From NCBI RefSeq assembly GCF_019798055.1, contig NZ_JAHOPH010000001.1, positions 248,001-312,000 of the forward strand: a stretch of 64,000 nucleotides of DNA, in the 5' to 3' direction. Under the pieces are notes generated by a model. It saw nothing but the letters and a program-made list of their open reading frames with translations. It did no database searches and was not told the origin of the DNA. This DNA is from Salsipaludibacter albus. Its GTDB lineage: Bacteria; Actinomycetota; Nitriliruptoria; Nitriliruptorales; Nitriliruptoraceae. Positions within the stretch are counted from its first letter, which is position 1; each line of letters begins with the position of its first letter. Shown piece by piece: positions 8,534 to 17,357 of the stretch. Made by a program: the position numbers and the translations under genes.

Positions 8534-9550
8534 CTAGAAGAACACGGACTGGCGGCCCATGAGGATCGTGGTCAGCATGTCCTGGATGGTGGAGCGGACC
8601 CGGTCGGCCAGTTCGAACACGACCATGGGGTCGTCGGCTGCGTCCGGGCCGAGGTCACTCGTGTCGATCGGCTCGCCGTAGGTGATCGACCACTTCGAGG
8701 GCAGTGGGAGCAGCCCGACGGGGCCGAGGAACGGCAGGGCCAGCATCTGGGCGACGAACGGGAAGTACGGCAGCCCCAGGGCACGGGCGATCTGGCGGGC
8801 GTCCCACAGGAGCGGGTAGATCTCCTCGGACCCGACGATCGCCGTGGGGACGATCGGGACCCCGGCACGCAGGGCGGTGGCGACGAAGCCGCCACGGCCG
8901 AAGCGCTCCAGTTGGTAGCGGCTCGCGAACGGCTTGCCCAGGCCCTTGAACCCCTCGGGGAACACCACGACCAGTTCGCCGCGCGCCAGCAGGTCGTCGG
9001 CGTCACGGTTGTTCGCCCGGGTGACCCCGGACTTGCGGGCGAAATGGCCGATGACCGGGGTCTCGAACACCAGGTCGGCACCGAGCTCGCGTGGGTGACG
9101 GCCACTGGCCTCCCACAGGTCCACGTGCAGCATCAGCCCGTCGACGGGCAGGGTGCCGGCGTGGTTGGCGACGACCAGCGCACCGCCCGGCGGGATGGTG
9201 TCCCGTCCGTGCGAGGCCACCCGGAACCAGTGTCGGTACAACGGCTGGACCAGCGGGATCAGCACGTGCTCGGTCAGGTGCGGGTCGAGCCCGTAGTCGT
9301 CGATCTCGTAGTCGCCGGTGAAGCGACGCCGGAGGAACTCGGCGACCCGGTCGAGGTGGTCCGGCAGGCCATCCCCGAGCACCTCGGCCAGGGCGTCGAG
9401 CACCGTCGTCGCGGCCCGGGCCCCGTCGGTCCACGTCGGGCCCGGCCGACCCCGGCCGGCGGACTGACGACCGCGTAGTTGCGGCACGGGTGGCCAGCGG
9501 CCGTGGGCTGGCCACACCGGGGACGGGGCTCGGCGGTGCTCACGCGTCAC
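8534..9550 (-). CDS. Lysophospholipid/glycerol acyltransferase family protein (5' end uncertain)
   Basis: PlsC-type acyltransferase that moves an acyl chain onto a lysophospholipid or similar acceptor at the membrane. Visible are VVANHAG (the usual HX4D histidine region, in N-H-A-G-T-L-P-V-D form), FPEGFKG and the following VPTAIVGSEE, the family order. The body is in one frame down from about 9450. A second frame that opens with a GTG at 9543, coupled GTGA to the epimerase stop, encodes RCGQPTAAGHPCRNYAV, a cysteine motif seen at the start of related acyltransferases; a frameshift would join them. The in-frame GTG at 9550 is given as the formal start. Orthologue position: Rv0502 next to galE2. 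Confidence 0.8.
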   Translation of the reverse strand: MTREHRRAPSPVWPAHGRWPPVPQLRGRQSAGRGRPGPTWTDGARAATTVLDALAEVLGDGLPDHLDRVAEFLRRRFTGDYEIDDYGLDPHLTEHVLIPLVQPLYRHWFRVASHGRDTIPPGGALVVANHAGTLPVDGLMLHVDLWEASGRHPRELGADLVFETPVIGHFARKSGVTRANNRDADDLLARGELVVVFPEGFKGLGKPFASRYQLERFGRGGFVATALRAGVPIVPTAIVGSEEIYPLLWDARQIARALGLPYFPFVAQMLALPFLGPVGLLPLPSKWSITYGEPIDTSDLGPDAADDPMVVFELADRVRSTIQDMLTTILMGRQSVFF

Positions 9551-10565
9551 CCGCCGGTTGGCGCAGTCGCGCCGCGACCGCCTGCTGCAGTGCGAGCAGG
9601 TCACGCCGGGTCACGCCGCGCTGTCGCCGCCGCTCCAGGAAGGCGGCGAAGGCCTCGGGCGTGGTGTGGGTGGGGGTGTAGCCGAACTCCGTGACGAGGC
9701 GGGTGACGTCGACGACCCGGCCGAACAGGAGGAAGGACAGCTGGTCGGTCGGGACGTCCACCCGGCCACTGCGATTGGCGAGGTCGGCCATGCCGGTGAC
9801 GAACGCCCCCGGCACGGGCAGGCGCATCCGGCCGGCCTGCCGGATCGCCTGGCTCAGGTACAGCGCCCCCGGGCCAGCGACGTTGTACAGGCCGGGCCGG
9901 GGATCCGTGACGGCCCGGACCACCACCTCGACGGCGTCCTCGGCGTGGCAGAACTGCAGTCGGGGGTCGAAGCCGAGCACGGACGGGACGACCGGGAGGG
10001 AGAAGAAGCCCGACAGCGCCGAGTCCTCGACGCCACCGACGAAGTTGGCGAAGCGCAGGGTGGTGAGGTCGAGGTCGGGGCGACGGCGGGCGAGCCCGGT
10101 CGCGTAGCCCTCCACGTCGATGACGTCGCGGGTGAATCCACTGGCCGTGCGGTCGACCGGGGTGTCCTCGCTGAACACGCCGGGATCGGCCGCGTCGGAG
10201 CCGTACAGGACGGTGAACGACTTGAGGACGACGTGGCGCAGGTCCTCGGCGTGCTGGGCCGCCGCGAGCAACTGCATCGAGCCGATGACGTTGCGTTCCT
10301 TCATGCGTCGTCGGCCGCCGGCCGCACGTGGTGCGGTGTGCATCCCCGCGTGGACCAGGGTGTCGATCCCCTCGTCGCGGAGGGTGGCCCCGACGATGGG
10401 GTTGGACAGCTCGGCACGCACGAACCGGACGGGGCCGAGCCGGCGGGGCTCGTGGGTGTCGACCCCCACGACCAGGTCGACGTCGGGGTGGGCCGCCAGG
10501 CGCCGGGCCATCCGAGCCATGATCGGACGTCCGACGCCCGTCAGCAGCACGCGACGAGAACTCAT
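9540..10565 (-). CDS. NAD-dependent epimerase/dehydratase (extended SDR)
   Basis: A 341-residue extended short-chain dehydrogenase. The N-terminal dinucleotide motif reads VLLTGVGRPIMARMAR, a deviant of TGxxGxxG. The catalytic Tyr-Lys pair is not in the usual YxxxK form: LKSFTVLYGSD is the matching segment, and the sequence around residue 150 has no YxxxK, so activity may be altered. The ATG at 10565 is preferred over a GTG ten codons upstream because the Rossmann strand starts there. It is the galE2 (Rv0501) equivalent in a conserved block with the acyltransferase and BldC-like protein. Confidence 0.8.
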   Translation of the reverse strand: MSSRRVLLTGVGRPIMARMARRLAAHPDVDLVVGVDTHEPRRLGPVRFVRAELSNPIVGATLRDEGIDTLVHAGMHTAPRAAGGRRRMKERNVIGSMQLLAAAQHAEDLRHVVLKSFTVLYGSDAADPGVFSEDTPVDRTASGFTRDVIDVEGYATGLARRRPDLDLTTLRFANFVGGVEDSALSGFFSLPVVPSVLGFDPRLQFCHAEDAVEVVVRAVTDPRPGLYNVAGPGALYLSQAIRQAGRMRLPVPGAFVTGMADLANRSGRVDVPTDQLSFLLFGRVVDVTRLVTEFGYTPTHTTPEAFAAFLERRRQRGVTRRDLLALQQAVAARLRQPAGDA

Positions 10566-10665
10566 GGGGTGGGACCGTCCGGTCGCACGCGGCACCGCGA
10601 CCAGGTGGGCACGGTCGTGGGGATCGTCAGTGCCGGGTCCGCGTGGTCACCGATCACGCACGTCC

Positions 10666-10875
10666 TCAGGCCTCGTCGACGTCGGCCAGGTCGACACTGG
10701 AGGGGTCGACGAGCTGTGCCTCGAGATAGGAGTCGAGGTCCTGACTGCGGACACGATAGGAACGTCCCACCCGCACGGCGGGCAGCTCCCCTCCGCGGAT
10801 CAACCGGTAGACGGTCATCGTGGACACGCGGAGCAGGTCCGCGACTTCACCGGCAGTCAGGAGTTGTGCATTCAT
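10666..10875 (-). CDS. BldC-like small helix-turn-helix DNA-binding protein
   Basis: A 69-residue MerR/excisionase-fold protein. LLTAGEVADLLRVS is the first helical pair, TMTVYRLIRGGELPAVRVG the recognition helix and wing, and SYRVRSQDLDSYLEA the closing strand and helix. BldC-type proteins bind direct repeats cooperatively and control development in Streptomyces. The orthologue Rv0500A lies between proC and galE2, as here. The acidic tail (DLADVDEA) is species-specific. About 225 bases lie between it and the next gene, with no strong motif. Confidence 0.85.
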   Translation of the reverse strand: MNAQLLTAGEVADLLRVSTMTVYRLIRGGELPAVRVGRSYRVRSQDLDSYLEAQLVDPSSVDLADVDEA

Positions 10876-11099
10876 CGTCAGGGTTGCCTACGCGGGGAGA
10901 GGACAGTTGAGCCCCAACGCTAGCGAAGTCTCGGCCCGAACACGAAACATCCCCGACACCGGCGTGGTCGGACCCGGTGTTGGACGCGTGACGCGACGGC
11001 GGCGATCTCGGCTCGTCACCCGCCACTGCAACCCCGCGCCGGGGTCCCCGGTGACGCGTCGATCCCTCCTGCTGCATCCGACCGCCCCGCGGGGCGCGC

Positions 11100-12260
11100 T
11101 CACAGCCCGTGGTGGGGAAGGACCAGTTCCTCGACGGCCCGCGCCGACTGCTCGGCCTCGTCACGGGCACGTCGGCGCAGGTGGTCGTTGACCGCCACGG
11201 GGGCTTCCCAGAACGACTCCGGCGGCTTCTGCCCGGTCCGACGACGGGCGGTCTCGCGCCAGGTCATCGGGATGTCGACCGGCAGCGTCGCGCCGGTCAT
11301 CTCCGCGAAGGCCATCGTCCACACCCGCGGCACGACGTGCACCCACTGGTAGCCCCCGCCGCCGGTCGCCACCCAGCGGCCGCCAGCCGCCTCGTGGGCC
11401 AGCGTGTGCAGGCGGGCCACGATCGCCCCGAAGTCGTCGGTGGTCAGCGACAGGTGGGCCAGCGGGTCGGTGACGTGGGTGTCGCATCCCAGCTGGGTGA
11501 CCAGGGCGTCGGGGTTGAACGCCCGCACGAGTGGCTCGACCACCCGGTCGAAGGTCTCCAGCCAGACGTCCCCGGTGGTGCCGGGCATGAACGGCAGGTT
11601 CGCCACCGACCCGAGCGCCCCGGGTCCCCCGACGTCGCTGGCGGCGCCCGTGCCGGGGAACAGGTGCCGTCCGGACTCGTGCAGCGAGATGGTCAGGACC
11701 CGGGGGTCGTCCGCGAACATCGCCTCGACGCCGTCGCCGTGGTGGACGTCCACGTCGACGTAGCAGACCCGCTCCATCCCGCCGGCCAGCAGGTGGTCGA
11801 TCGCGATGGCCGGGTCGTTGTAGATGCAGAACCCGGCGGCGCGGTCGGGCATGGCGTGATGCAGTCCGCCGGCCGGGTTGAAGGCGTGGTCGACCTCGCC
11901 GGCCAGCACCATCCGGGCCGCCTCACGGCTGGCCGCGCACACCAGCAGCGAGGCCTCGTGCATGCCGGCGAAGACCGGGTTGTCCGCCGATCCCAGCCCG
12001 TGGGCCCAGGCCGGCGGATCGGCGGGGTGGTCCGAGGCGTGGCGGACCGCGGCGACGTAGTCGGCCCGGTGCCGGTGCAGGACCTCGTCGAGGTCCGGCT
12101 CGCCGGGCGCCACCGTGACGACGTGGTCCGGTGCGAGCAGGCCGACCTCGCGGACCAGGTCGACGGTCAGCTCGACCCGGACCGGCTTGAGCGGATGGTC
12201 GGCCGAGAACTCGTAGGCCGCGAGCGCGTCGTCCCACACCAGGGCCACCCGTTCGGACAC
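11100..12260 (-). CDS. acuC: AcuC-type acetoin utilisation / histone deacetylase-like protein
   Basis: Zinc-dependent deacetylase fold of 386 residues. Catalytic blocks are visible: AGGLHHAMPDRAAGFCIYND with the paired histidines, DVDVHHGDGVEAMF with the zinc-binding Asp and His, SLHESGRHLFPGTG, and QLGCDTHVTDP. Known family members remove acetyl groups from acetyl-CoA synthetase or other proteins. The GTG at 12260 has a good ribosome site (gggagg, about five bases away) and the family start SERVALVWDD follows. Downstream is the BldC-like gene, upstream proC on the same strand. Confidence 0.88.
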   Translation of the reverse strand: MSERVALVWDDALAAYEFSADHPLKPVRVELTVDLVREVGLLAPDHVVTVAPGEPDLDEVLHRHRADYVAAVRHASDHPADPPAWAHGLGSADNPVFAGMHEASLLVCAASREAARMVLAGEVDHAFNPAGGLHHAMPDRAAGFCIYNDPAIAIDHLLAGGMERVCYVDVDVHHGDGVEAMFADDPRVLTISLHESGRHLFPGTGAASDVGGPGALGSVANLPFMPGTTGDVWLETFDRVVEPLVRAFNPDALVTQLGCDTHVTDPLAHLSLTTDDFGAIVARLHTLAHEAAGGRWVATGGGGYQWVHVVPRVWTMAFAEMTGATLPVDIPMTWRETARRRTGQKPPESFWEAPVAVNDHLRRRARDEAEQSARAVEELVLPHHGL

Positions 12261-12299
12261 GTCGCCTCCCGACGTCGACACGGTCCCGAGCCTACGCGT

Positions 12300-12388
12300 C
12301 GCCGCGTCGCCTGCGGCGACGTTGGAGTTGCTCGGCCACGGCCTCGCAACGTCCAGCACCACCCTTCGCCGCGTCGCCTGCGGCGACG
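12300..12388. repeat. Pair of identical 22-base hairpin repeats flanking a dispersed inverted element
   Basis: An identical 22-base sequence occurs at 12300-12321 and 12367-12388. Each contains the hairpin cgtcgcc-tgc-ggcgacg. Between them (12319-12355) is an element with arms acgttggagttgctcg and ctcgcaacgtcca that recurs at 20599-20632. Lies between acuC and proC, where it could terminate proC transcription. Confidence 0.75.
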
Positions 12389-12407
12389 CGCTCCGGCGAA
12401 ACCAGGG

Positions 12408-13265
12408 TCAGTCCTTGCCGAGCTCGCGGCTGCGGGCGGTGGCGGCCTCGATGGCGTCGACGACGGCGGCCTGCAGGCCGTGGTCGTCCAGGCGCGCCAG
12501 CCCGGCCAGCGTCGTCCCGCCGGGCGAGGACACCATCTCGCGCAGCTCGGCGGCCGACTGGGGGCTCGCCGCCAACAGCGCGCCGGCGCCGGCGATCGTC
12601 TGCTCGACCAGCACGACGGCGTCGTCGTGGGCGAGGCCGACCGCCTCGGCGCCGGCGACCATCGCCTCGGCGAGTGCGAACACGTAGGCCGGTCCGGAGC
12701 CGGAGACCCCGGTGACGGCGTCGAACTGCTCCTCCGGGAGGATCCGGACGTCGCCGGCCTCGGCCAGCAGGGCGGCCACCCGGTCGACGTCGTGCGCCTC
12801 GGCGTGCGTCCCGCCGGTCAGCACCGACATGGCCTGCCCGACCAGCATCGGCGTGTTGGGCATCACCCGGACGGCGCGCGTGCCGGGGGCCAGCGCGGCC
12901 TCCATGGCGGTCGTGGTCACGCCGGCGGCCACCGAGACCACCACCGCGTCGTCGTCGAGGTGGTCGGCGATCGCGGTGAGCACGTCGGACACCAGGTGCG
13001 GCTTGACCGCGACGACCACGACCTCGGCACCGGCGACGGCTGCCGAGGGGTCGGTCTCGACCCGGATCCCGAGCTCGTCGGCGACCCGCGTGGCGACGTC
13101 GGCGTCGGGCTCGCAGCCGACCACCTCGCCAACCGCCAGGTCGGTCGCCCGGGACACCGCCGAGGCGATCGCGGAACCCATGCGACCGACCCCGACGACC
13201 GTGACGCGACGGACGGCCGGGGCCTCGCCCGGGGTCGTGGGAGGTGGGGTCGGACCGGTCGACAT
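12408..13265 (-). CDS. proC: Pyrroline-5-carboxylate reductase
   Basis: Last step of proline synthesis: reduces pyrroline-5-carboxylate with NAD(P)H. The 285 residues carry the N-terminal dinucleotide motif VVGVGRMGSAIA, the central VAAGVTT, RVMPNTPMLVG, and the C-terminal signature from TGVSGSGPAYVF to SSPGGTTLAGL. ATG at 13265 has GAGGAG as ribosome site. About 19 extra residues, rich in Pro and Thr, precede the Rossmann strand. Minus-strand neighbours match the mycobacterial proC block. Confidence 0.96.
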   Translation of the reverse strand: MSTGPTPPPTTPGEAPAVRRVTVVGVGRMGSAIASAVSRATDLAVGEVVGCEPDADVATRVADELGIRVETDPSAAVAGAEVVVVAVKPHLVSDVLTAIADHLDDDAVVVSVAAGVTTTAMEAALAPGTRAVRVMPNTPMLVGQAMSVLTGGTHAEAHDVDRVAALLAEAGDVRILPEEQFDAVTGVSGSGPAYVFALAEAMVAGAEAVGLAHDDAVVLVEQTIAGAGALLAASPQSAAELREMVSSPGGTTLAGLARLDDHGLQAAVVDAIEAATARSRELGKD

Positions 13266-13330
13266 GGCGGCTCCTCGGAGGTGTGGACTGGACGTGGACG
13301 TCGATGAGGCCTGCGCGGAGTCGTGGCCGC

Positions 13331-13837
13331 TCAGCCCTGGGTGGACACGGGGTTGGGGGGCATGTCGTTGGCGGCCCGCCATGCCTGCTCGGCGGCGATG
13401 TAGTCCGCGAAGCCGGTCCGCAGGACGGTGTTGAAGGTCTCGTCGGACACCGCCAGGACCTCGCCGAGGAGTTCGTCGATCGCGGCCGCGTCGACCGCCG
13501 CGATCGGCACGCGGCCGGTCAGGACGATGTCGCCCTCGTCGTCGAGCGCGAAGTGCACCCACCGCGCACGCTCGTTGCGGTGCAGCAGCAGCTCGTGGAC
13601 GGCCCCGTGGTTGTCGTCCGGACGGCCGGCCAGCAGCGAGGTGATCCGCAACGAGCGCTCGCCCAGGACCAACAGGACCGGGATCGTGCGCTTCCACTCG
13701 CCCGCCAGCATCGTCATCCAGCGCTGCTCGCCGACCCGGTCGACGTCCAGGCCGAGCTCGGCCAGCGTGTCCTCCAGCTGCCCCGCCACCTGCTCCGGTG
13801 AGGTCGCAGTGGTCGTGGTCGGCTGGTCGTCGGACAT
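13331..13837 (-). CDS. YbjN-domain protein
   Basis: A 168-residue protein of the YbjN / type III secretion chaperone-like fold (DUF1790-type). After a polar Thr-rich N-terminus, the domain runs from about residue 20 (LEDTLAELGLDVDRV) with the typical IPVLLVLGERSLRITSLL and HELLLHRNERARWVHF segments. Function unknown in actinobacteria; the same gene follows mshA in mycobacteria (Rv0487). Here it also lies directly downstream of mshA on the same strand, so a link to mycothiol physiology is possible but unproven. Confidence 0.8.
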   Translation of the reverse strand: MSDDQPTTTTATSPEQVAGQLEDTLAELGLDVDRVGEQRWMTMLAGEWKRTIPVLLVLGERSLRITSLLAGRPDDNHGAVHELLLHRNERARWVHFALDDEGDIVLTGRVPIAAVDAAAIDELLGEVLAVSDETFNTVLRTGFADYIAAEQAWRAANDMPPNPVSTQG

Positions 13838-13886
13838 GCGAAGGACCTCGTCGGGGACGTGGGCACGTCGGCGTGGCGAGGGAGGG

Positions 13887-15182
13887 TCAGCTGGCCCGGA
13901 CCACCGCGGCGACATCGGGACGGACCATCGCACCGTACACCGACTCCAACCGGTCGACGGTGGACGACCAGGAGCTGGCCAGCGCGTGCTGGCGTCCGGC
14001 CTCGCCCGCCCGCCGGGCACGGTTCGGGTCGGTGAGGAAGCCGGCGATCGCGGTGGCGTGGTCGGCCGGCTCGTGGCCCTCGACCAGGGTGCCACCGGCG
14101 CCGACGACACTGTGCAGCCCGTCCACCGCACTGGCCACGACCGGGGTCCCGCTGGCCTGTGCCTCCAGGGCGACCAGCCCGAACGTCTCGGTCCGGGACG
14201 GCACGTGCACGACGTCCGCCCGTCGGTACAGGGCGGCCAGCTCCTCCTGGGGGCGGGCCGACACCAGGTGGACGGCGTCGTCGACCCCGAGGTGGACGGC
14301 CAGTGCCCGCAGGTCGGCCGGCTCGGTGCCGCCGTGGTCTCCCGAGGCACCACCGACGATCGCCAGCCGGGCGTCCGGGACCCTGCGGCGCAGCTCCGCG
14401 AGCGTGCGCACGGCGACGTCGGGGCCCTTGAGGGGCTGGAGACGACCGACGAACAGCACCAGGGGCGCCTGGCCGACCTCGTCCAGCAGTGCCGCGACCT
14501 CCGGGGCGGGTCCGGCCGGCCGGGCCGGTGGCTGGGGCGCGAAGCGTTCCACGTCGACGCCCGGTGGCACGACGGTGATGCGACGCCCCGACATGCCGAG
14601 GCGGTGGTGCAGCAGCCGGCCCTCGCCGCAGGTCAGCGCCAGCACGCGGTCGGCGTCGTCTGCCAGCCGCTGCTCGGCGACCAGCCGCAACGGTGGCTCC
14701 GGGAGGTCACCCGGCGCCAGTGCCCGGTTCTTCATGACCCCGAGGGTGTGGAACGTGTGGGCGTAGGGGACCTGCCAGCGTCGCGACAGGCGACGCGCGA
14801 CCCAGCCCGACAGCCAGTAGTGGCTGTGGAGCAGGTCGTAGTCACCGGTCCGGCCCAGCGCCTGCATCGAGAATCCGCACAGGTACGAGGGCAGCTCCTG
14901 CTTGGGGACCGCGCGCGGGGGTCCGGCCAGCAGGTGCACGACCCGCAACCCCTCGTCGAGCTGGACGACGTCGGGCGTGTCGGACTCGGTGCGCCGCGTC
15001 AGCACGTCGACGAGGTGGCCACGCTCGGCCAGTCGACGAGCGACCTCCATGACGTAGACGTTGAGGCCACCACCGTCGCCGGTGCCCGGCTGCTCCAGCG
15101 GCGAGGTGTGGACCGACAGGACTCCGATGCGCAGCCGGGTGTCCGGGCCGGCCGCGGGCCGGTTGGGGATCGGCGGGGTCAT
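13887..15182 (-). CDS. mshA: D-inositol-3-phosphate glycosyltransferase
   Basis: First committed enzyme of mycothiol synthesis: transfers GlcNAc from UDP-GlcNAc to inositol 3-phosphate. The 431-residue GT4/GT-B protein has the near-diagnostic start RIGVLSVHTSPLEQPGTGD followed by GGGLNVYVMEVARR, then LLHSHYWLSGWVARR, VPPGVDVERF, LFVGRLQPLKGPD and the nucleotide-binding SRTETFGLVALEAQA. The ATG at 15182 overlaps the upstream gene stop (ATGA). mshD is also in this window (24.3 kb); mshB and mshC are not. Confidence 0.95.
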   Translation of the reverse strand: MTPPIPNRPAAGPDTRLRIGVLSVHTSPLEQPGTGDGGGLNVYVMEVARRLAERGHLVDVLTRRTESDTPDVVQLDEGLRVVHLLAGPPRAVPKQELPSYLCGFSMQALGRTGDYDLLHSHYWLSGWVARRLSRRWQVPYAHTFHTLGVMKNRALAPGDLPEPPLRLVAEQRLADDADRVLALTCGEGRLLHHRLGMSGRRITVVPPGVDVERFAPQPPARPAGPAPEVAALLDEVGQAPLVLFVGRLQPLKGPDVAVRTLAELRRRVPDARLAIVGGASGDHGGTEPADLRALAVHLGVDDAVHLVSARPQEELAALYRRADVVHVPSRTETFGLVALEAQASGTPVVASAVDGLHSVVGAGGTLVEGHEPADHATAIAGFLTDPNRARRAGEAGRQHALASSWSSTVDRLESVYGAMVRPDVAAVVRAS

Positions 15183-16216
15183 CGACCGCTGGCCCGGGCG
15201 GTGATCGCCACGACGTCCCGGTCGACCGCGCCGAAGCGGTACTTGTAGGACTCGTCGCCACGCAGGAGGTCGAAGGTGTCCAGGCCCTCGTCCGCCGCCA
15301 GGGCGACCAGCTCCGCGACCAGCACGTTGCCGGTCGAGAACGACGCCATCCGGGGGTCGAAGGCCGAGTTGTACAGGCCCCAGCGGTCGCGCCACACCAG
15401 GGACACGTTGGCGGCGACGGGCCGACCGGCGACCGTGAGTTCGTGGAGGCGGAACACGTCGTCGTGGGCGAACTCGGTCGCCAGCGCGTCGAAGAATGCC
15501 CGCATGTCGTCGCGGTCGAAGAACGAGGCCTTGTGGCTGGCCGCGTCGTCGTTCATGGTGAAGAACCGGTCGATCGCGTCACCGAGGTCGCCGTCGTCGG
15601 CCGTCACCACCTCGACGTCCCCGAGGTCACGCGCGAGCCGGCGCGCCTTGCGGCGATGTTCCTTGCGGTCCTTGCCGGGGAGGGCCTCCAGCCAGGCCTC
15701 GTGGCCGGCGGACACGTCCACCACGGGGGCGACGTCGATGCGGGTGGGATCGTCGACCTCGAGGCCACGGGCCTGCAGCGCCGTGGCCAGCAGGTCGGGC
15801 CAGCCGGTGTCGTCGGCCAGGCCCGACAGGACGAGCTCGTCGACGTCGAGGGTCGCGAGCCGCTCGGCCCACGCGGTGGCGAGGTCCTTGGCGGCATCGG
15901 GTCGTGCGATCGGGCCCTGGTAGTCGGTGACCTCGGTCCCGCCGGCGAACTCCAGCACGCGCCGCCCGTCACGCTCGACCTGGGCCTCCACGACGATGCC
16001 GACCAGCTCGTCGCCGTCGTGCAGGGCAACGGTGGTGACGTCGTGGTCGCTGCCGAGCACGTCGTGCCACGTCCGCAGGAACCGCGGGCCCTGGAAGACC
16101 GAGGCCTCGGGGTCGGCGTCCAGCAGGGCGGTCCACTGCTCACGCAGGGCGTCGTCGCCGAAACCGGCATGGATCGACAGGGTGGGCACGGGGCTGGTCC
16201 TCGGAGCGGGGGACAC
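15179..16216 (-). CDS. GNAT-type acetyltransferase (BioF2/FemAB-like)
   Basis: A 345-residue protein of the Acetyltransf_6 (BioF2-like, FemAB-related) group with two GNAT-like halves. Characteristic are SVFQGPRFLRTW near the N-terminus, the basic KDRKEHRRKARRLARDLG before the second domain, VSLVWRDRWGLYNSAFDP, and the closing LLRGDESYKYRFGA, which is conserved where polysaccharide or cell-wall precursors are the acceptor. Its stop overlaps mshA, so it is co-expressed with a glycosyltransferase. The GTG at 16216 is only one option; other GTG codons follow within ten residues. Confidence 0.78.
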   Translation of the reverse strand: MSPAPRTSPVPTLSIHAGFGDDALREQWTALLDADPEASVFQGPRFLRTWHDVLGSDHDVTTVALHDGDELVGIVVEAQVERDGRRVLEFAGGTEVTDYQGPIARPDAAKDLATAWAERLATLDVDELVLSGLADDTGWPDLLATALQARGLEVDDPTRIDVAPVVDVSAGHEAWLEALPGKDRKEHRRKARRLARDLGDVEVVTADDGDLGDAIDRFFTMNDDAASHKASFFDRDDMRAFFDALATEFAHDDVFRLHELTVAGRPVAANVSLVWRDRWGLYNSAFDPRMASFSTGNVLVAELVALAADEGLDTFDLLRGDESYKYRFGAVDRDVVAITARASGR

Positions 16217-16285
16217 GGGATGGCTCGACGACCGGCGAGGGGCATCGTCGGTGGTCCGCGAGTGGGAACGCCCGCCCGACGTGGC

Positions 16286-16750
16286 CTATTCCTGCTCGAG
16301 CTCGGCGATGCGTCGGAACGACCGGTACATCTCGAGCAGGGCCTGCTTGTGTGCATCCGTCAGCTCGGGCGCACGCAGGATCGCCTGTTCCACCCCCGCG
16401 TCGGGCTCGGCCTCGTCGAGCAGTCCCGCCCGCACGTAGAGCGTCTCGGAGGAGATCTCCAGCGCGCGGGCGATGGCCTGCAGGATCTCGGCCGAGGGGT
16501 TGCGCAGGCCCCGTTCGATCTGTGACAGGTACGGGTTCGACACCCCGGCCATGTTCGCCAGCTTGCGCAGCGACAGGCGGGCGCCCTCGCGCTGGTGGCG
16601 GATGAACGACCCCAGGTCCGTGCCGGCCTCGCGCAGGAGCTGCTCGACCCGGTGGTCGTCGGCACCGACCGTGGGACCGTCCTCGGGATCGGACTCGGGA
16701 TCGGGGTCGGCCGGGGGGGCGTCGTCGGTCGGGTCGGTCGGGTCGGTCAC
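16286..16750 (-). CDS. XRE-family helix-turn-helix regulator
   Basis: A 154-residue protein with an acidic Asp/Pro-rich N-terminus (about 35 residues) and a Cro/CI helix-turn-helix around residues 50-105: LGSFIRHQREGARLSLRKLA, then NMAGVSNPYLSQIERGLRNPS. The C-terminal part (AELTD... HKQALLEMYRSFRRIAELEQE) is helical. Similar actinobacterial regulators control fatty acid or stress genes; no target is visible here. The GTG at 16750 overlaps the pyrophosphatase stop (GTGA), so it is translated with ppa. Confidence 0.85.
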   Translation of the reverse strand: MTDPTDPTDDAPPADPDPESDPEDGPTVGADDHRVEQLLREAGTDLGSFIRHQREGARLSLRKLANMAGVSNPYLSQIERGLRNPSAEILQAIARALEISSETLYVRAGLLDEAEPDAGVEQAILRAPELTDAHKQALLEMYRSFRRIAELEQE

Positions 16751-17256
16751 GACGCGTCGCCGGGCACGGCGTCGGGATCGCGGTAGCGGGCCAGCGAGTC
16801 CTCGATGGTCCGCCAGGCGACCTCGCGTGGCTCCCAGCCGTGCACGTCGACCACCTTCTCCTCGAGGTTCTTGTAGATCGAGAAGAAGTGGGCGATCTCG
16901 GCCAGCAGGTGGTGCGGGACGTCGGCGAGCTCGCGCACGTGGCGCCAGCGCGGGTCGGAGTGCGGCACGCCCAGGATCTTCTCGTCCGGACCCTGGTCGT
17001 CGGTCATGTCCAGCATCCCGACCACCCGGGCGTTGATCATGCACCCCGGGAACGTGGGCTCGCCCAGGATGACCATCGCGTCGAGCGGGTCGCCGTCCCG
17101 GGCGAGCGTGTCCGGCAGGTAGCCGTAGTCGCCGGGGTAGCGCACCGCCGAGAACAGCATGCGGTCCAGCACGAACACGTCACGTTCCTTGTCGTGCTCG
17201 TACTTGTTGCGAGACCCCATCGGCACCTCGATGAGGACCTCGGTCGCCTCCGTCAT
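16747..17256 (-). CDS. ppa: Inorganic pyrophosphatase
   Basis: Soluble family I pyrophosphatase, hydrolysing PPi released by polymerases and ligases. The 169 residues show IEVPMGSRNKYEHDKE near the N-terminus, YPGDYGYLPDTLARDGDPLDAMV with the metal-binding aspartates, and ILGVPHSDPRW. Short (about 170 residues), as in other actinobacteria. The ATG at 17256 is preferred over an upstream GTG-rich extension because the domain begins there and a purine-rich site (ggaaggtgacgag) precedes it. Confidence 0.96.
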   Translation of the reverse strand: MTEATEVLIEVPMGSRNKYEHDKERDVFVLDRMLFSAVRYPGDYGYLPDTLARDGDPLDAMVILGEPTFPGCMINARVVGMLDMTDDQGPDEKILGVPHSDPRWRHVRELADVPHHLLAEIAHFFSIYKNLEEKVVDVHGWEPREVAWRTIEDSLARYRDPDAVPGDAS

Positions 17257-17357
17257 CTCGTCACCTTCCCACCGTCCGTGGCACCATGCCGGACCCACAG
17301 CCAACCACACCGACGGGACCGACGAGGCGTCGGCCCACCGACCAACGAGGCAACGCG

